Shown: positions 1 to 8,880, counted from the stretch's first letter. The stretch is DNA of 64,000 nt from Pelosinus propionicus DSM 13327 (GCF_900114615.1 NZ_FOTS01000028.1:1-64000), one strand, 5' to 3'. Notes: a model not told the origin generated them from the sequence alone. Translations and numbers: made by a program.

Positions 1-234
1 TGAATAGATGCCGTTCATGTACCCATAGACAAGAATTTTAAATAGACGCTTCGGTGATCTCTCGATTCTCCCCATTCGGGAGTACGTAGTGTACAGTTTG
101 CTATAATCCAGCCTTTCTAACACTGCGCTGAGTAACCGTACCGAGTCATCTTCTGGGATCATCTCGCCGATGTCCATCGGCAAGACTAGTTGATATATAT
201 TTGTGTCTGTTATATAATTTGCTTGTATTTTCAT
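1..234 (-). CDS. IS1182-family transposase, N-terminal fragment cut by the window edge
   Basis: Reading from the ATG at 234 on the minus strand gives 78 codons that stay open to position 1. The protein begins MKIQANYITDTNIYQLVLPM and continues with the conserved N-terminal region of IS1182 transposases (IPEDDSVR, then LYTTYSRMGR and a run ending YGYMNGIYS). The DDE catalytic core would lie beyond the window. The gene points away from the lut operon. Intactness cannot be judged from this fragment. Confidence 0.8.
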   Translation of the reverse strand, partial: MKIQANYITDTNIYQLVLPMDIGEMIPEDDSVRLLSAVLERLDYSKLYTTYSRMGRIERSPKRLFKILVYGYMNGIYS

Positions 235-324
235 GTTCCAACAAACTTGATTTTACACAAAAAAATGGCTCCCGGCTACTGCCGGTTGCCATTTTTGTTT
301 TTTAGGGCTAGTGCGACAGCCCCT
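1..324 (-). mobile_element. Terminal part of an IS1182-family insertion sequence
   Basis: The left edge holds the 5' end of a minus-strand transposase gene followed by a non-coding end. That end has a hairpin (about 266-294, atggc...gccat arms) and an outer palindromic tip at 304-324 (agggct...agcccct). This layout is typical of IS1182-type elements. The other end lies outside the window, so the target duplication cannot be seen. The exact outer boundary near 324 is inferred from where the palindromic tip ends. Confidence 0.7.
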
Positions 325-473
325 TTTTCTTTTGTGACAGAGACTATATCTATAAACGTATATTCTTAGTAAAAAAGGTATGAATCCATCGCATTATGCA
401 AACCATAGGGATAATCAAATTATGTTGTATAAAGTTATTACTAGAAGCAGATAAGGATATGGAGGCTAAAGCT

Positions 474-1202
474 GTGAAAGCATCAATTTTTATCACATGT
501 ATTTGTGACAGTATGTATCCTCGTGTAGGAGAGGCTATGGTTCGTGTATTAAAGCAGCAAGGAGTCAGCCTGGATTTTCCCCCTGGGCAAACCTGCTGTG
601 GGCAGCCCGCATTATCCAGCGGGTATTGGGATGATGCCAGAGAGGTTGCCAAAGGTTTTATCGATTCTTTTCGTGATAGTGAAATCATCGTAACACCAGC
701 AGGATCTTGTTTATCGGCGATTAAAGAATTTTATCCTGTTTTGTTTGAGAAAGATTCCAAATACCTGGAGCGATCGAAAGAGTTGATTCGAAAAACTCAT
801 GAGTTTAGTGAGTTTCTAGTAGAAGTGCTGCAAGTAAGTAATGTGAATGCTTCTTTTCCTTATAAAGTGACCTATCATTCCAGCTGCCATCCCAGGCGAT
901 TTTTAGGAGTTGATAAATATGTTTATGATCTATTAAAAAATGTGGAAAAGCTGGATTTTATTCCACTGGCTCATGAGGAGCAATGTTGTGGATTTGGTGG
1001 AACTTTCTCGGTAAAAATGCCGGAGATTTCGGAGAGTATGGTAAATGCCAAAGTTGCTGACATCATGGCAACTGGGGCGGATGTTGTGGTAGGTACCGAT
1101 TTAAGCTGTTTAATGAATATTGATGGCAGACTTCGTAAGCAGGGGGCAAAAGTACGGGTAATGCATATTGCTGAACTACTGGATGAAGGGATGAGGACAT
1201 GA
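474..1202 (+). CDS. lutA: L-lactate utilization protein LutA (cysteine-rich CCG-domain Fe-S oxidoreductase)
   Basis: LutA is the CCG-domain subunit of the LutABC complex, which oxidises L-lactate to pyruvate in many Firmicutes. Two CCG units are visible: CCGQPALSSGY near residue 42 and CCGFGGTFSVK near residue 170, each with the paired cysteines expected to bind a [4Fe-4S] centre. I chose the GTG at 474 because a GGAGG at 461-465 sits 8 nt upstream and the resulting 242 residues match the family length. An in-frame ATG at 396 would add 26 unconserved residues. The stop overlaps lutB (ATGA-type junction), so translation is probably coupled. First gene of a three-gene operon. Confidence 0.9.
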   Translation: MKASIFITCICDSMYPRVGEAMVRVLKQQGVSLDFPPGQTCCGQPALSSGYWDDAREVAKGFIDSFRDSEIIVTPAGSCLSAIKEFYPVLFEKDSKYLERSKELIRKTHEFSEFLVEVLQVSNVNASFPYKVTYHSSCHPRRFLGVDKYVYDLLKNVEKLDFIPLAHEEQCCGFGGTFSVKMPEISESMVNAKVADIMATGADVVVGTDLSCLMNIDGRLRKQGAKVRVMHIAELLDEGMRT

Positions 1203-2611
1203 GTCATAAACCTAATTTGCATTTACGGGATAGGGCAAGAAAAGCTATAAAAGACGAGCCGATGAGAAAAGCGGTACAAAAGGCTGTTGACCGATTGAGC
1301 GGCAATCGCGAAAAAGCTCAAACTGAATTGCCTAACTGGGATGACTGGCGTGAGCAGGGAAAGCGCATTCGGAAGCATACTGTAGATCATCTGGATTATT
1401 ACTTAGGACAGCTATCAGAAAGCGTACGTAATAAAGGTGGTCACATTCATTTTGCTCAGACAGCAGAAGAGGCAAGAAGAGTCATTATTGATATTTGCAA
1501 AAAGAACAATGGTAAGTTAGTGGCTAAATCAAAATCGATGGTCACAGAAGAAATTCACTTAAACCCAGCGTTAGAGAAGGAAGGCATGGAGGTAATTGAA
1601 ACGGATTTGGCAGAATATATTTTGCAGCTAGCCGGTGAAACACCTTCACATATTATTGTGCCGGCCATTCATAAAAATCGGTATCAGATTGCGGAACTTT
1701 TTTCTAAAGTCGCTGGCAAGACAATTGAACCGGACACACCAGCTTTAACCGCCTTTGCACGGCAGACGTTGCGGCAGAAATTTATGCAAGCCGATATCGG
1801 TATTACAGGATGTAATTTTGCCATTGCGGATACAGGAGCCATTTCCTTAGTGACGAATGAAGGAAATGCCCGCCTGACAGCTTCTTTGCCAAAAGTACTG
1901 ATATCGGTCATGGGTATGGAGAGAGTATTGCCTACTTTTGATGATTTAGAGGTGATTTTATCCCTGCTGCCTCGACATGCTACAGGTCAAAAACTTACCA
2001 GCTATATATCGGTAGTGAATGCGCCTCGTAAGGTGAATGAAAAAGATGGGGCAGAAGAATTTCATTTGGTGATTGTCGATAATGGCCGATCAAGGCTGCT
2101 TGCAGACGAGGAGTTTAGGCAAGCTCTGCATTGTACAAGATGCGGTGCATGTTTTAATGTTTGTCCTGTGTATCGCCAAATTGGCGGACATGCCTATGGT
2201 TCTGTATATGGCGGACCAATTGGGGCCGTGATCACTCCATTTTTGGAAGATGATTTTGATTTTTGGGGAGAGCTTTCCTATGCTACTACATTGTGTGCAG
2301 CTTGCAGCAGTGTATGCTCTGTAAAAATACCTCTTCATGACCTTCTCATTAAAATACGCCGCAAGAGAATCGAACTTGGCTTTACCCATCCTTTGGAAAG
2401 AGTCGGTTTTAACATGTGGCGTCGTTTCTTTAAATTTCCAGGACGATATAAATTTGCCATGAAAATGGCTTCGATTGGTCAAATACCTTTAGTAAAGGAT
2501 GGGTATATCAGATCTGGACCACCACCTTTATCTGGCTGGACGGATTCGCGTTATTTACCGGCAGCCGCTAAGAAGACTTTTAGAGAAATATGGCAGGAAA
2601 AATATGAATAA
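1199..2611 (+). CDS. lutB: L-lactate utilization iron-sulfur protein LutB
   Basis: LutB is the ferredoxin-like subunit of the lactate oxidation complex. An LUD domain occupies roughly residues 60-300 and includes a GCNFAIADTGAI stretch. It is followed by two [4Fe-4S] ligand motifs, CTRCGACFNVCP near residue 311 and CAACSSVC near residue 368, and a C-terminal LutB-specific tail. Length (470 aa) agrees with the Bacillus homologue. The start overlaps the lutA stop by 4 nt and lutC follows after 14 nt, so the three genes form one transcription unit. Electrons probably pass to the quinone pool, but the sequence does not show the acceptor. Confidence 0.92.
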   Translation: MSHKPNLHLRDRARKAIKDEPMRKAVQKAVDRLSGNREKAQTELPNWDDWREQGKRIRKHTVDHLDYYLGQLSESVRNKGGHIHFAQTAEEARRVIIDICKKNNGKLVAKSKSMVTEEIHLNPALEKEGMEVIETDLAEYILQLAGETPSHIIVPAIHKNRYQIAELFSKVAGKTIEPDTPALTAFARQTLRQKFMQADIGITGCNFAIADTGAISLVTNEGNARLTASLPKVLISVMGMERVLPTFDDLEVILSLLPRHATGQKLTSYISVVNAPRKVNEKDGAEEFHLVIVDNGRSRLLADEEFRQALHCTRCGACFNVCPVYRQIGGHAYGSVYGGPIGAVITPFLEDDFDFWGELSYATTLCAACSSVCSVKIPLHDLLIKIRRKRIELGFTHPLERVGFNMWRRFFKFPGRYKFAMKMASIGQIPLVKDGYIRSGPPPLSGWTDSRYLPAAAKKTFREIWQEKYE

Positions 2612-2625
2612 TAAGGAGGAAAGAT

Positions 2626-3387
2626 ATGCAAGGCAGTGAGCAAAGCTTCTTAAGTCATATCGCGAAAATATTAGGCAGAGATAAACCTTTAACTTCAGCA
2701 CCGAATCGGGATGAAGTAGGTCCTCCTGTATTTTGGAAGGAACAAAAGTTTGATATAAATCAGCCATTAGCATTTTTTAAGACCAACTTAGAAAATTTAA
2801 CAGGTAAAGTCTATCTTGCAAAAGATGATCAAGATGCTAGTCAGCAAATTAGGATTTGGTTAGAGGAATTAGAAGCGAAAAGGGTTATTATGTGGGATCA
2901 TGAAGAATTAAGAAAAATTGTACATTTGGAGGATGCCAATGTACAGTTGGATTATTGGTCTCAAGGTCGTCCGCAAGCGGAGCTCATTATTGCAGCAGAA
3001 AAGGCAGATGTAGGTATTACCTGGGCAGATTATGCAATCGGCTATACGGGAACCTTAGCCCTATTTTCAAGTCCTACTCAGGGGAGATCTGTTAGTTCAC
3101 TGCCAACCGTTCATATTGCTGTGTTTCGAAAGGAAAATTTGGTTCCTACCATGAGTACGGTCATGGAAAACCTTATGGAACGACGTAGTACACAAAACGT
3201 TCCTGCTGCGATTGATTTTATAACCGGTCCTAGTCGAACTTCTGATATCGAGATGGATTTATCCATTGGGGTGCATGGACCCGTTAAGGTGTGGACCATT
3301 GTTATTGAGCAAGGTGGGAACGTCCAGTATCAGAATGGAATGAGGGAAGAGGTACCTATGGAGAAAGATGAGGTACTGTATACGTAG
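2626..3387 (+). CDS. lutC: L-lactate utilization protein LutC (LUD domain)
   Basis: Third subunit of the LutABC system: a single LUD domain without Fe-S motifs. The conserved segment VGITWADYAIGYTGTLAL (about residues 127-145) parallels the LutB LUD motif. A strong AAGGAGG ends about 7 nt before the ATG. At 253 aa it is slightly longer than the Bacillus protein. A perfect 19-bp hairpin directly follows the stop, marking the end of the operon. No LutP permease or LutR repressor is visible in the window. Confidence 0.9.
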   Translation: MQGSEQSFLSHIAKILGRDKPLTSAPNRDEVGPPVFWKEQKFDINQPLAFFKTNLENLTGKVYLAKDDQDASQQIRIWLEELEAKRVIMWDHEELRKIVHLEDANVQLDYWSQGRPQAELIIAAEKADVGITWADYAIGYTGTLALFSSPTQGRSVSSLPTVHIAVFRKENLVPTMSTVMENLMERRSTQNVPAAIDFITGPSRTSDIEMDLSIGVHGPVKVWTIVIEQGGNVQYQNGMREEVPMEKDEVLYT

Positions 3388-3430
3388 GAATAAAATGAAG
3401 CTTGGCTTAGACCAAGCTTCATTTTATTCC
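3387..3430. terminator. Bidirectional terminator between lutC and menG
   Basis: Perfect 19-bp inverted repeat (3387-3405 with 3412-3430) and a 6-nt loop. Its A/T-rich outer ends give a T-tract in both directions. The menG stop codon (3419-3421) lies inside the right arm, so the structure also covers the 3' end of that gene. Confidence 0.9.
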
Positions 3431-4138
3431 TAGATGCACTGCAGCGATCCCGCCTGTTAATTGATAAGAAGTAACCTGCTTTAGACCAACTTGCAGGAAG
3501 AGCTTTTGAATTTCAGAATGATCGGGGAGGGTTCTAAGGGAGGCGGGCAGATTGTAGTAAGGCTGGTTTTTCTTAAAACCCAGATTGCCGATTAAGGGGA
3601 GTAGGTGTTCAAAGTACAGAAAATAAAGTTGTTTTAACATTGGTGCGCTGGGTTTGGATAACTCCACAGATAATACGGTACCGCCGGATTTTGTTACCCT
3701 GTACATTTCTGACAGGGCTTTTGCTATGTCTGCTACGTTTCGTAAGCCAAAGCCGATAGTTGTACAGTCAAAGGATTGATCGGAGAAGGGTAAGTGTAAG
3801 GCATTGCCTTGTAAAAGCGTTATTCGTTGGGAATAAGGAGTCTTCCTTATATTTTCTTTGGCTTGCTGCAGCATCGTTTCAGAGAAGTCAAGGCCGACAA
3901 TTTGTCCTTGACGCCCTGCTTTTTCTGCTAGCGCAATGGATAGCTTTCCGGTACCGCAGCATACATCCAGTATGGATTGTCCAGTTTTTATGTATGCTTT
4001 ATTAACGGCGAAGCTGCGCCAGTAGGAATCTTGGTTCAGGGTGAGGACAGCATTAAACAAATCATAGCGCTTTGCAATGCTGTCGAATAATTCTTGGACA
4101 AAGTCTTCTCGTCGATGTTTATCCATTTGCTCCATCAT
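3419..4138 (-). CDS. menG: Demethylmenaquinone methyltransferase (UbiE/MenG)
   Basis: SAM-dependent C-methyltransferase for the last step of menaquinone synthesis, converting demethylmenaquinone to menaquinone. The SAM-binding motif LDVCCGTGKLS lies near residue 58. UbiE-family signatures include FDSIAKRYDLFN near the N-terminus and FGLRNVAD near residue 131. Start ATG at 4138 has AGGAG 5 nt upstream. Length 239 aa is normal. The gene is convergent with lutC and monocistronic. It implies a menaquinone respiratory chain that could accept electrons from LutABC; that link is inference. Confidence 0.9.
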   Translation of the reverse strand: MMEQMDKHRREDFVQELFDSIAKRYDLFNAVLTLNQDSYWRSFAVNKAYIKTGQSILDVCCGTGKLSIALAEKAGRQGQIVGLDFSETMLQQAKENIRKTPYSQRITLLQGNALHLPFSDQSFDCTTIGFGLRNVADIAKALSEMYRVTKSGGTVLSVELSKPSAPMLKQLYFLYFEHLLPLIGNLGFKKNQPYYNLPASLRTLPDHSEIQKLFLQVGLKQVTSYQLTGGIAAVHLGIK

Positions 4139-4337
4139 GGTTTCTCCTGCCTTTACAAAATAAAGATTGATTATATCATCATTATACTATAACTTTTAAC
4201 CACGGAATGTTAGTTAGAAGGCCGTGAACCACAGAGATCATGCAAAGAATATGGAGAGTTTTTTTATTTTGTGATACAAATCATAGTACAAGAGTAAATG
4301 AATCGTTTATAATGAGAAGCAAAAGAGATAAAAGAGG

Positions 4338-4571
4338 GTGACAGCTTTGAAACTGTGGAATTGGTTTTGTAAGATCGGTGAGAATAAGGTCGGATATCGA
4401 GTAAAGGCTGGACAGCCGGCTCTTCCAGTCAAACAGGTTTCGGAGCGCGTTAGCCGATCGGGAGTTGATACGGTTTGCTCTCGGATCTGTGGTCATGAGA
4501 ATTGTCAGTGTGGCGGGACCATAAGAGGTTTGCATTGTGTTTGGTCTTATTATCGTTTGGATAATCAATAG
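4338..4571 (+). CDS. Small cysteine-containing protein of unknown function
   Basis: 77 codons from a GTG at 4338. A TTG at 4347 (LKLWNWF) has better spacing from GAGGG at 4334-4338 and may be the real start. The C-terminal half has clustered cysteines (VCSRICGHENCQCGG, then HC about nine residues on), which could bind a metal or form disulfides. I do not recognise a family. It is upstream of and co-directional with the deacetylase gene, 160 bp away. Coding status is uncertain. Confidence 0.35.
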   Translation: MTALKLWNWFCKIGENKVGYRVKAGQPALPVKQVSERVSRSGVDTVCSRICGHENCQCGGTIRGLHCVWSYYRLDNQ

Positions 4572-4731
4572 AGGTAAATATCAAAGTCTAATCAAAACAT
4601 ATGAAAATATAATAAAAATATAATAAAAAAACAAGTGCAAAGCAAGCAGATAGTGCTACAATAATGATGAGAAGTGTGTATACAGTATTATTCGATAATG
4701 AAGTGTTCTTACAGTGAAGAGAGGTCATTGC

Positions 4732-5496
4732 ATGATATCGCGGCGTAGATTTATCAAAGGATGCATTAGTACTATTATTGCTATTAGTAGTTCTCAATTT
4801 TTACTTCAGGCTCCTACCAGCAGTGGGGCAGGTAATCGGAAAATTCCTGTTTTAGTATATCATCGTGTAGGATATACTACAGATGCTCTTACAGTTACTC
4901 CCGAGAGATTTTCTAATGATTTGGACAGCTTGCAAGAACGAGGTTATTGTAGTATTTCTTTAGAACAATTTCAAAATTTTTTGGATGATCGCAATGTAGA
5001 AATGCCGGAGAGGCCCATTCTAATTACTTTTGACGATGGATATTTGGATAATTTTGAACATGCATATCCAATATTGCGCAAGCATGGCATGGTTGGGAGC
5101 TTTTTTGTGATAACAGATATGCTATGGACTCAAGATCGTCTTACTCCTGAAAATATTGTCGAAATGTCCCAAGGTGGTATGTCTTTCGGATCTCATACTG
5201 TAACCCATAGAGATTTAGGATCATTAGATGCCGAATCAATTCGTGATGAACTGGTTAATTCCAAAGCAGTATTAGAAAGTGTTTTAGGGAAAACAGTAAA
5301 TGGGATTGCGTATCCTCGGGGTAGTTATAATGATGTTGTGGTAAATATTGCCAAAGAGGTAGGTTATGTAACTGGATTAACGGTTCGGGAAGGTATCTGC
5401 ATCAAAGAGTCTCCAGATTTTGAATTGCGGCGTATTCCTATTTTTAAGTATGATAGCGGTATTATTCATGTAATTGCAAATCGCGGGCATATGTAA
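4732..5496 (+). CDS. Tat-exported polysaccharide deacetylase (CE4/NodB fold)
   Basis: Predicted carbohydrate esterase family 4 enzyme removing N- or O-acetyl groups from an envelope or extracellular polysaccharide. The NodB motifs are visible: LITFDDGYLDN (metal-binding Asp pair) near residue 102 and SHTVTHRDL (metal-binding His pair) near residue 153, with AYPRGSYND further on. The start ATG at 4732 has AGAGAGG 7 nt upstream; an in-frame ATG at 4714 lacks one. From 4732 the protein opens with SRRRFIKG, a twin-arginine signal matching S-R-R-x-F-x-K, followed by a hydrophobic stretch. Substrate cannot be told from sequence. Confidence 0.85.
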   Translation: MISRRRFIKGCISTIIAISSSQFLLQAPTSSGAGNRKIPVLVYHRVGYTTDALTVTPERFSNDLDSLQERGYCSISLEQFQNFLDDRNVEMPERPILITFDDGYLDNFEHAYPILRKHGMVGSFFVITDMLWTQDRLTPENIVEMSQGGMSFGSHTVTHRDLGSLDAESIRDELVNSKAVLESVLGKTVNGIAYPRGSYNDVVVNIAKEVGYVTGLTVREGICIKESPDFELRRIPIFKYDSGIIHVIANRGHM

Positions 5497-5548
5497 ACAT
5501 GGATTCATGAACTTATAAAATATAGTATAATTTTTATATTGACTCATG

Positions 5549-5577
5549 TTGACAAAAAAAAAGAATACTGGTATACT
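5549..5577 (+). promoter_or_regulatory. Sigma-A promoter for the tRNA-Ser pair
   Basis: TTGACA at 5549-5554, 17-bp spacer, TATACT at 5572-5577. It starts 64 bp before the first tRNA-Ser and is a near-consensus strong promoter, as expected for stable RNA. Confidence 0.8.
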
Positions 5578-5612
5578 AGTAAATGTGTCATCGGGAACGT
5601 GTCTACCGACAC

Positions 5613-5702
5613 GGAGGGGTGTCCGAGCGGTTCAAGGAACTGGTCTTGAAAACCAGCGATCTCGAAAGGGGTCCGTGGGTTCGAATCCCACCCCCTCCGC
5701 CA
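5613..5702 (+). tRNA. tRNA-Ser (anticodon TGA)
   Basis: Acceptor arms GGAGGGG and CCCCTCC with encoded GCCA end. The anticodon stem CTGGT/ACCAG encloses loop CTTGAAA (anticodon TGA). A long variable arm of class II and a GGTTCGAATCC T-arm are present. Confidence 0.95.
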
Positions 5703-5714
5703 TAATTTTAATAT

Positions 5715-5805
5715 GGAGCGATACTCAAGCGGCTCAAGAGGACGGTTTGCTAAATCGTTAGAGGTCGTAAGGCCTGCCAGGGTTCGAATCCCTGTCGCTC
5801 CGCCA
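5715..5805 (+). tRNA. tRNA-Ser (anticodon GCT)
   Basis: Acceptor arms GGAGCGA and TCGCTCC with encoded GCCA. The anticodon stem encloses loop TTGCTAA (anticodon GCT). A long variable arm is present. It lies 12 nt after the TGA tRNA-Ser and is co-transcribed. Confidence 0.95.
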
Positions 5806-5820
5806 CTTATTTTAAATTTT

Positions 5821-5853
5821 ACGCCTTCATCTTCTAAAAGATGAAGGCGTTTG
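5821..5853 (+). terminator. Terminator of the tRNA-Ser operon
   Basis: Perfect 13-bp stem (5821-5833 with 5838-5850), loop CTAA, followed by a short T-rich stretch. Confidence 0.85.
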
Positions 5854-5903
5854 TTGTATAATAAGATGTGACCGGAACAAATGGGAAAGTTAGGTGAAAA
5901 TGC

Positions 5904-7067
5904 ATGCAACGATGGATTATACATATTGATATGGATGCTTTTTTTGCTGCTGTGGAACAACGTGATAATGAGGCATTAAGAGGAAAACCTCTTATTGTTG
6001 GGGGCATTGGCAATCGAGGTGTAGTTGCGACGGCTTCTTATGAAGCTCGCCGATTTGGAGTGCACTCTGCCATGTCTATGGTAGAGGCGAGACGCCGTTG
6101 TCCAGAAGGAAACTTTATACCCTGCGACCACGCAAAATACAGCAGAGTTTCTGCACAATTACAGCGCATTTTTTCTGAGTTTTCACCAATTGTGGAACCG
6201 CTGTCTTTGGATGAAGCGTTTCTGGACGTTACAGGAATGGAGCAATTGTATAGCAGTCCCAAAAAGATTGCTGTCTGCATAAAGGAGCGTATCCAAAGTG
6301 AGCTGCATCTTACTGCTTCGGCTGGAGTAGCTCCGAACAAGTTTTTAGCAAAGTTGGCTTCTGAGATGAAAAAGCCCAATGGTCTATTTGTGATCTATCC
6401 AGGTGAGGAAGAAGCAATGCTGCGGGATCTGCCGATTGCTTCTATGTGGGGAGTTGGTAAATCTATGGGTCAAGTTTTGAAAAACCTAGGCATTTTTACC
6501 ATTGGCCAATTGGCTCAAGCCGACGTTGCATTATTAGTAAAGCATTGCGGACAAATTGCTTATAAGATCCATGCATTAGCACATGGTCAGGATGATCGAC
6601 CGGTAGTAGCGGATCTTGAGCCTAAGTCCATAGGTAATGAACTTACCTTTCCGCTTGACATAAGTACGCGATCTCAAATCGAAGCTGAACTCTTAGCCTT
6701 GGCGGAAAAAGTCGGCTGGCGGCTTAGACGGTATGAGTATAGCGGAAAAACCATTACGATTAAAGTACGTTTTGCTTCTTTTAAAACCATTACTCGTAGT
6801 AAGACGTTGTTAGATTATACCCAGTTTGACGATGTTCTTTACGATGTTGCTATTGAAATCTGCCGCGGAATACCGATCAGAGAAGGGATACGACTGTTGG
6901 GACTTACCGTATCAAATCTCCAGTCTGGCGGTGGTCAGCTGTCTTTATTTGAACCTCAGCAAGATAAACGTGCTGCTATGTATGAAACTATTGATAAATT
7001 GAGGAATCGATTTGGGGCAGGTATTGTAACCAAAGGACGATTGATTAATGGAAAGGAGCCAAATTAA
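5904..7067 (+). CDS. dinB: DNA polymerase IV (Y-family translesion polymerase)
   Basis: Error-prone Y-family polymerase for bypass of DNA lesions. The catalytic N-terminus reads IIHIDMDAFFAAVEQRDN, with the metal-binding Asp. The second acidic motif SLDEAFLDVT lies near residue 101. A little-finger domain fills the C-terminal third. A QxxLxLF-type beta-clamp-binding peptide is suggested by GGQLSLFEPQ near residue 351. Length 387 aa is normal. AGGTG precedes the ATG. Transcription is isolated from the upstream tRNA operon by its terminator. No LexA box was obvious to me in the short upstream gap. Confidence 0.93.
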   Translation: MQRWIIHIDMDAFFAAVEQRDNEALRGKPLIVGGIGNRGVVATASYEARRFGVHSAMSMVEARRRCPEGNFIPCDHAKYSRVSAQLQRIFSEFSPIVEPLSLDEAFLDVTGMEQLYSSPKKIAVCIKERIQSELHLTASAGVAPNKFLAKLASEMKKPNGLFVIYPGEEEAMLRDLPIASMWGVGKSMGQVLKNLGIFTIGQLAQADVALLVKHCGQIAYKIHALAHGQDDRPVVADLEPKSIGNELTFPLDISTRSQIEAELLALAEKVGWRLRRYEYSGKTITIKVRFASFKTITRSKTLLDYTQFDDVLYDVAIEICRGIPIREGIRLLGLTVSNLQSGGGQLSLFEPQQDKRAAMYETIDKLRNRFGAGIVTKGRLINGKEPN

Positions 7068-7082
7068 AAACACGCGCTGTTT

Positions 7083-7388
7083 CTAACGAGATTCCAGCTG
7101 TCGTTCTAATGTGAGGAGTAACTGCTTATGTGTTAAATCGGTAATATTCAGCATAAGAGTGCTGGCAAATGGAGCAGGTTCCCTTTCTGAATCCAGCATA
7201 CTATTTTCTGGCTGGGCTACACTATAATAAGCAGTTAGAGCAGAAGGATGATAAGTTGTATATAAATATGCATCGACTACATCTCGCTGCAGGTGAGCTT
7301 GATACATGTCGATGACAATATAGCCCTGCTTTTGCAGCAGGTCGGCTATTTCTTGGTTATATCCTTGCAATGCGATGATTTTAGCCAT
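7083..7388 (-). CDS. YkuS/UPF0180-like small protein
   Basis: 101-residue protein that resembles the UPF0180 (YkuS) family in its first half: MAKI start, then IADLLQKQGYIVIDMY and DAYLYTTYHPS. This pattern suggests a small alpha/beta fold. It has a longer, less similar C-terminus (residues 60-101) than YkuS. No catalytic motif is visible and the family has no settled function. It converges on dinB with only 15 nt between stops. Assignment rests on overall pattern and is moderate. Confidence 0.6.
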   Translation of the reverse strand: MAKIIALQGYNQEIADLLQKQGYIVIDMYQAHLQRDVVDAYLYTTYHPSALTAYYSVAQPENSMLDSEREPAPFASTLMLNITDLTHKQLLLTLERQLESR

Positions 7389-7570
7389 GTGAAGATCTTC
7401 CTTTAATTTTTTCTTAGTCTAGTATGTGTACTGCTATTATAGATTATAGGGAAGATATTTTTTTATTTCTTTAAAGCAGGAATACAATTACAGAGTAAGA
7501 ATTAGATTAGAGTATGATGAAATGTTTTATGGATACAATATTTTTTAGCTAAATTGTAGGGGGTTCGGTG

Positions 7571-8698
7571 ATGATTAATAAAGAACGTGTATTAACGGAA
7601 TTTTTTGAACTGGTTAGGATTAAGTGTTCGACTCGGGAAGAACGTGAAGTTGCTGATGTCCTGAAGACTCGTTTAGCAGAATTAGGATTAGAGGTAACAG
7701 AAGATCAGGTTGGAGAAGTCATTGGCGGTAATTGTGGTAACGTGATTGCTTATAAGCCAGGAAGCGTACAAGAAGCACCTACTTTGATGCTCAGCGCTCA
7801 TATGGACTGTGTAGAACCTTGTGGCGGGATAGAACCTCAACTGAAGGATGGGGTGATAACATCCGTTGGAGATACGATTCTTGGAGCCGATGATAAAGCT
7901 GGCGTTGTAGCAATTTTAGAAGCGTTGCGCATTGTGAATGAAGAAAATATACCTCATGGTCCCATTCAGGTTGTGTTTACCGTGGCAGAAGAAGGCGGTT
8001 TGAATGGTGCAAAGGCAATTGATCCGACCGCATTGAAAGCAGATTTTGGATATGCACTTGATTCTGGCGGCACACCTGGTGAAATTATTACGATGGCTCC
8101 TGGCCAAAATAGTATTACTGCGTTGATTCATGGCAGAAAGGCACATGCGGGAGTAGCGCCAGAAGAAGGAATTAATGCGATTGTAGTAGCAGGTAAAGCG
8201 CTGGCCCAGATGAAGATTGGACGTATTGACTTTGAAACCACTTCAAATGCAGGTATTATTAGTGGTGGTATCGCCACAAATATCGTACCTGATTTGGTAG
8301 AAGTAAAATGTGAAGCTCGCAGCCGCAATATGGAAAAGTTAGAAGTGCAGACTCTCCATATGAAGGAAACTTTTGAGCAGGTAGCAGCAGCTAACGGAGC
8401 GCAAGCCGAGGTTAAGGTAGCGACTGCTTATGGGCCTTATGTTTTATCAGAAAAAGATCCTGTCGTAACGTTAGCAGTAAAGGCTGCTGAAAGTATTAGT
8501 CTCATTCCAGAAATTAAAGCTACTGGTGGCGGCAGTGATGCCAACTTCTTTAATAACTATGGTGTACCCACAGCTGTATTAGGAGTAGGCATGAGCAAGG
8601 TACATACCAAGGATGAATATATAAAAGAAATCGACTTGTATAATAGCGCAGAATTAGTAACCGCTCTAATCAAAACGGCAGCCAATATGAAAAAATAA
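7571..8698 (+). CDS. M20-family metallopeptidase (PepT/YqjE-like)
   Basis: Zinc-dependent exopeptidase of the M20 family, most like the peptidase-T-like YqjE group. Visible metal-site motifs are SAHMDCVEP near residue 77, GADDKAGVVA near 108, the catalytic/metal pair VAEEGGLNG near 142, and GGGSDANFF towards the C-terminus. The ATG at 7571 is preferred to the GTG at 7568 because AGGGGG at 7558-7563 gives a 7-nt spacer. It is a cytoplasmic enzyme without a signal peptide, probably hydrolysing small peptides. It is monocistronic, ending at its own terminator. Confidence 0.88.
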   Translation: MINKERVLTEFFELVRIKCSTREEREVADVLKTRLAELGLEVTEDQVGEVIGGNCGNVIAYKPGSVQEAPTLMLSAHMDCVEPCGGIEPQLKDGVITSVGDTILGADDKAGVVAILEALRIVNEENIPHGPIQVVFTVAEEGGLNGAKAIDPTALKADFGYALDSGGTPGEIITMAPGQNSITALIHGRKAHAGVAPEEGINAIVVAGKALAQMKIGRIDFETTSNAGIISGGIATNIVPDLVEVKCEARSRNMEKLEVQTLHMKETFEQVAAANGAQAEVKVATAYGPYVLSEKDPVVTLAVKAAESISLIPEIKATGGGSDANFFNNYGVPTAVLGVGMSKVHTKDEYIKEIDLYNSAELVTALIKTAANMKK

Positions 8699-8745
8699 AG
8701 TAAAGCGTCCTGTAAGTTACATTACTGGACGCTTTACTTTATTTT
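8698..8745 (+). terminator. Terminator after the M20 peptidase gene
   Basis: 13-bp stem (8698-8710 with 8727-8739), 16-nt loop, followed by a T-rich run. Confidence 0.85.
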
Positions 8746-8880
8746 TTGGAACGATGGTTAAAATAGCTGTGATGATCATAATCGATCCTATATGCAATCA
8801 AGATAATGCTTTACTTTAGAAGTAAAGTGCTTGCCGCTTCAGTGATTTACTAAGTGTAAGTTCATATTCAACCTGTATTT

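Noticed and set aside
5544-5960. Reading frames on both strands across the two tRNA-Ser genes
   Set aside because: They are artefacts of translating tRNA sequence; the tRNAs, promoter and terminator explain the region fully.
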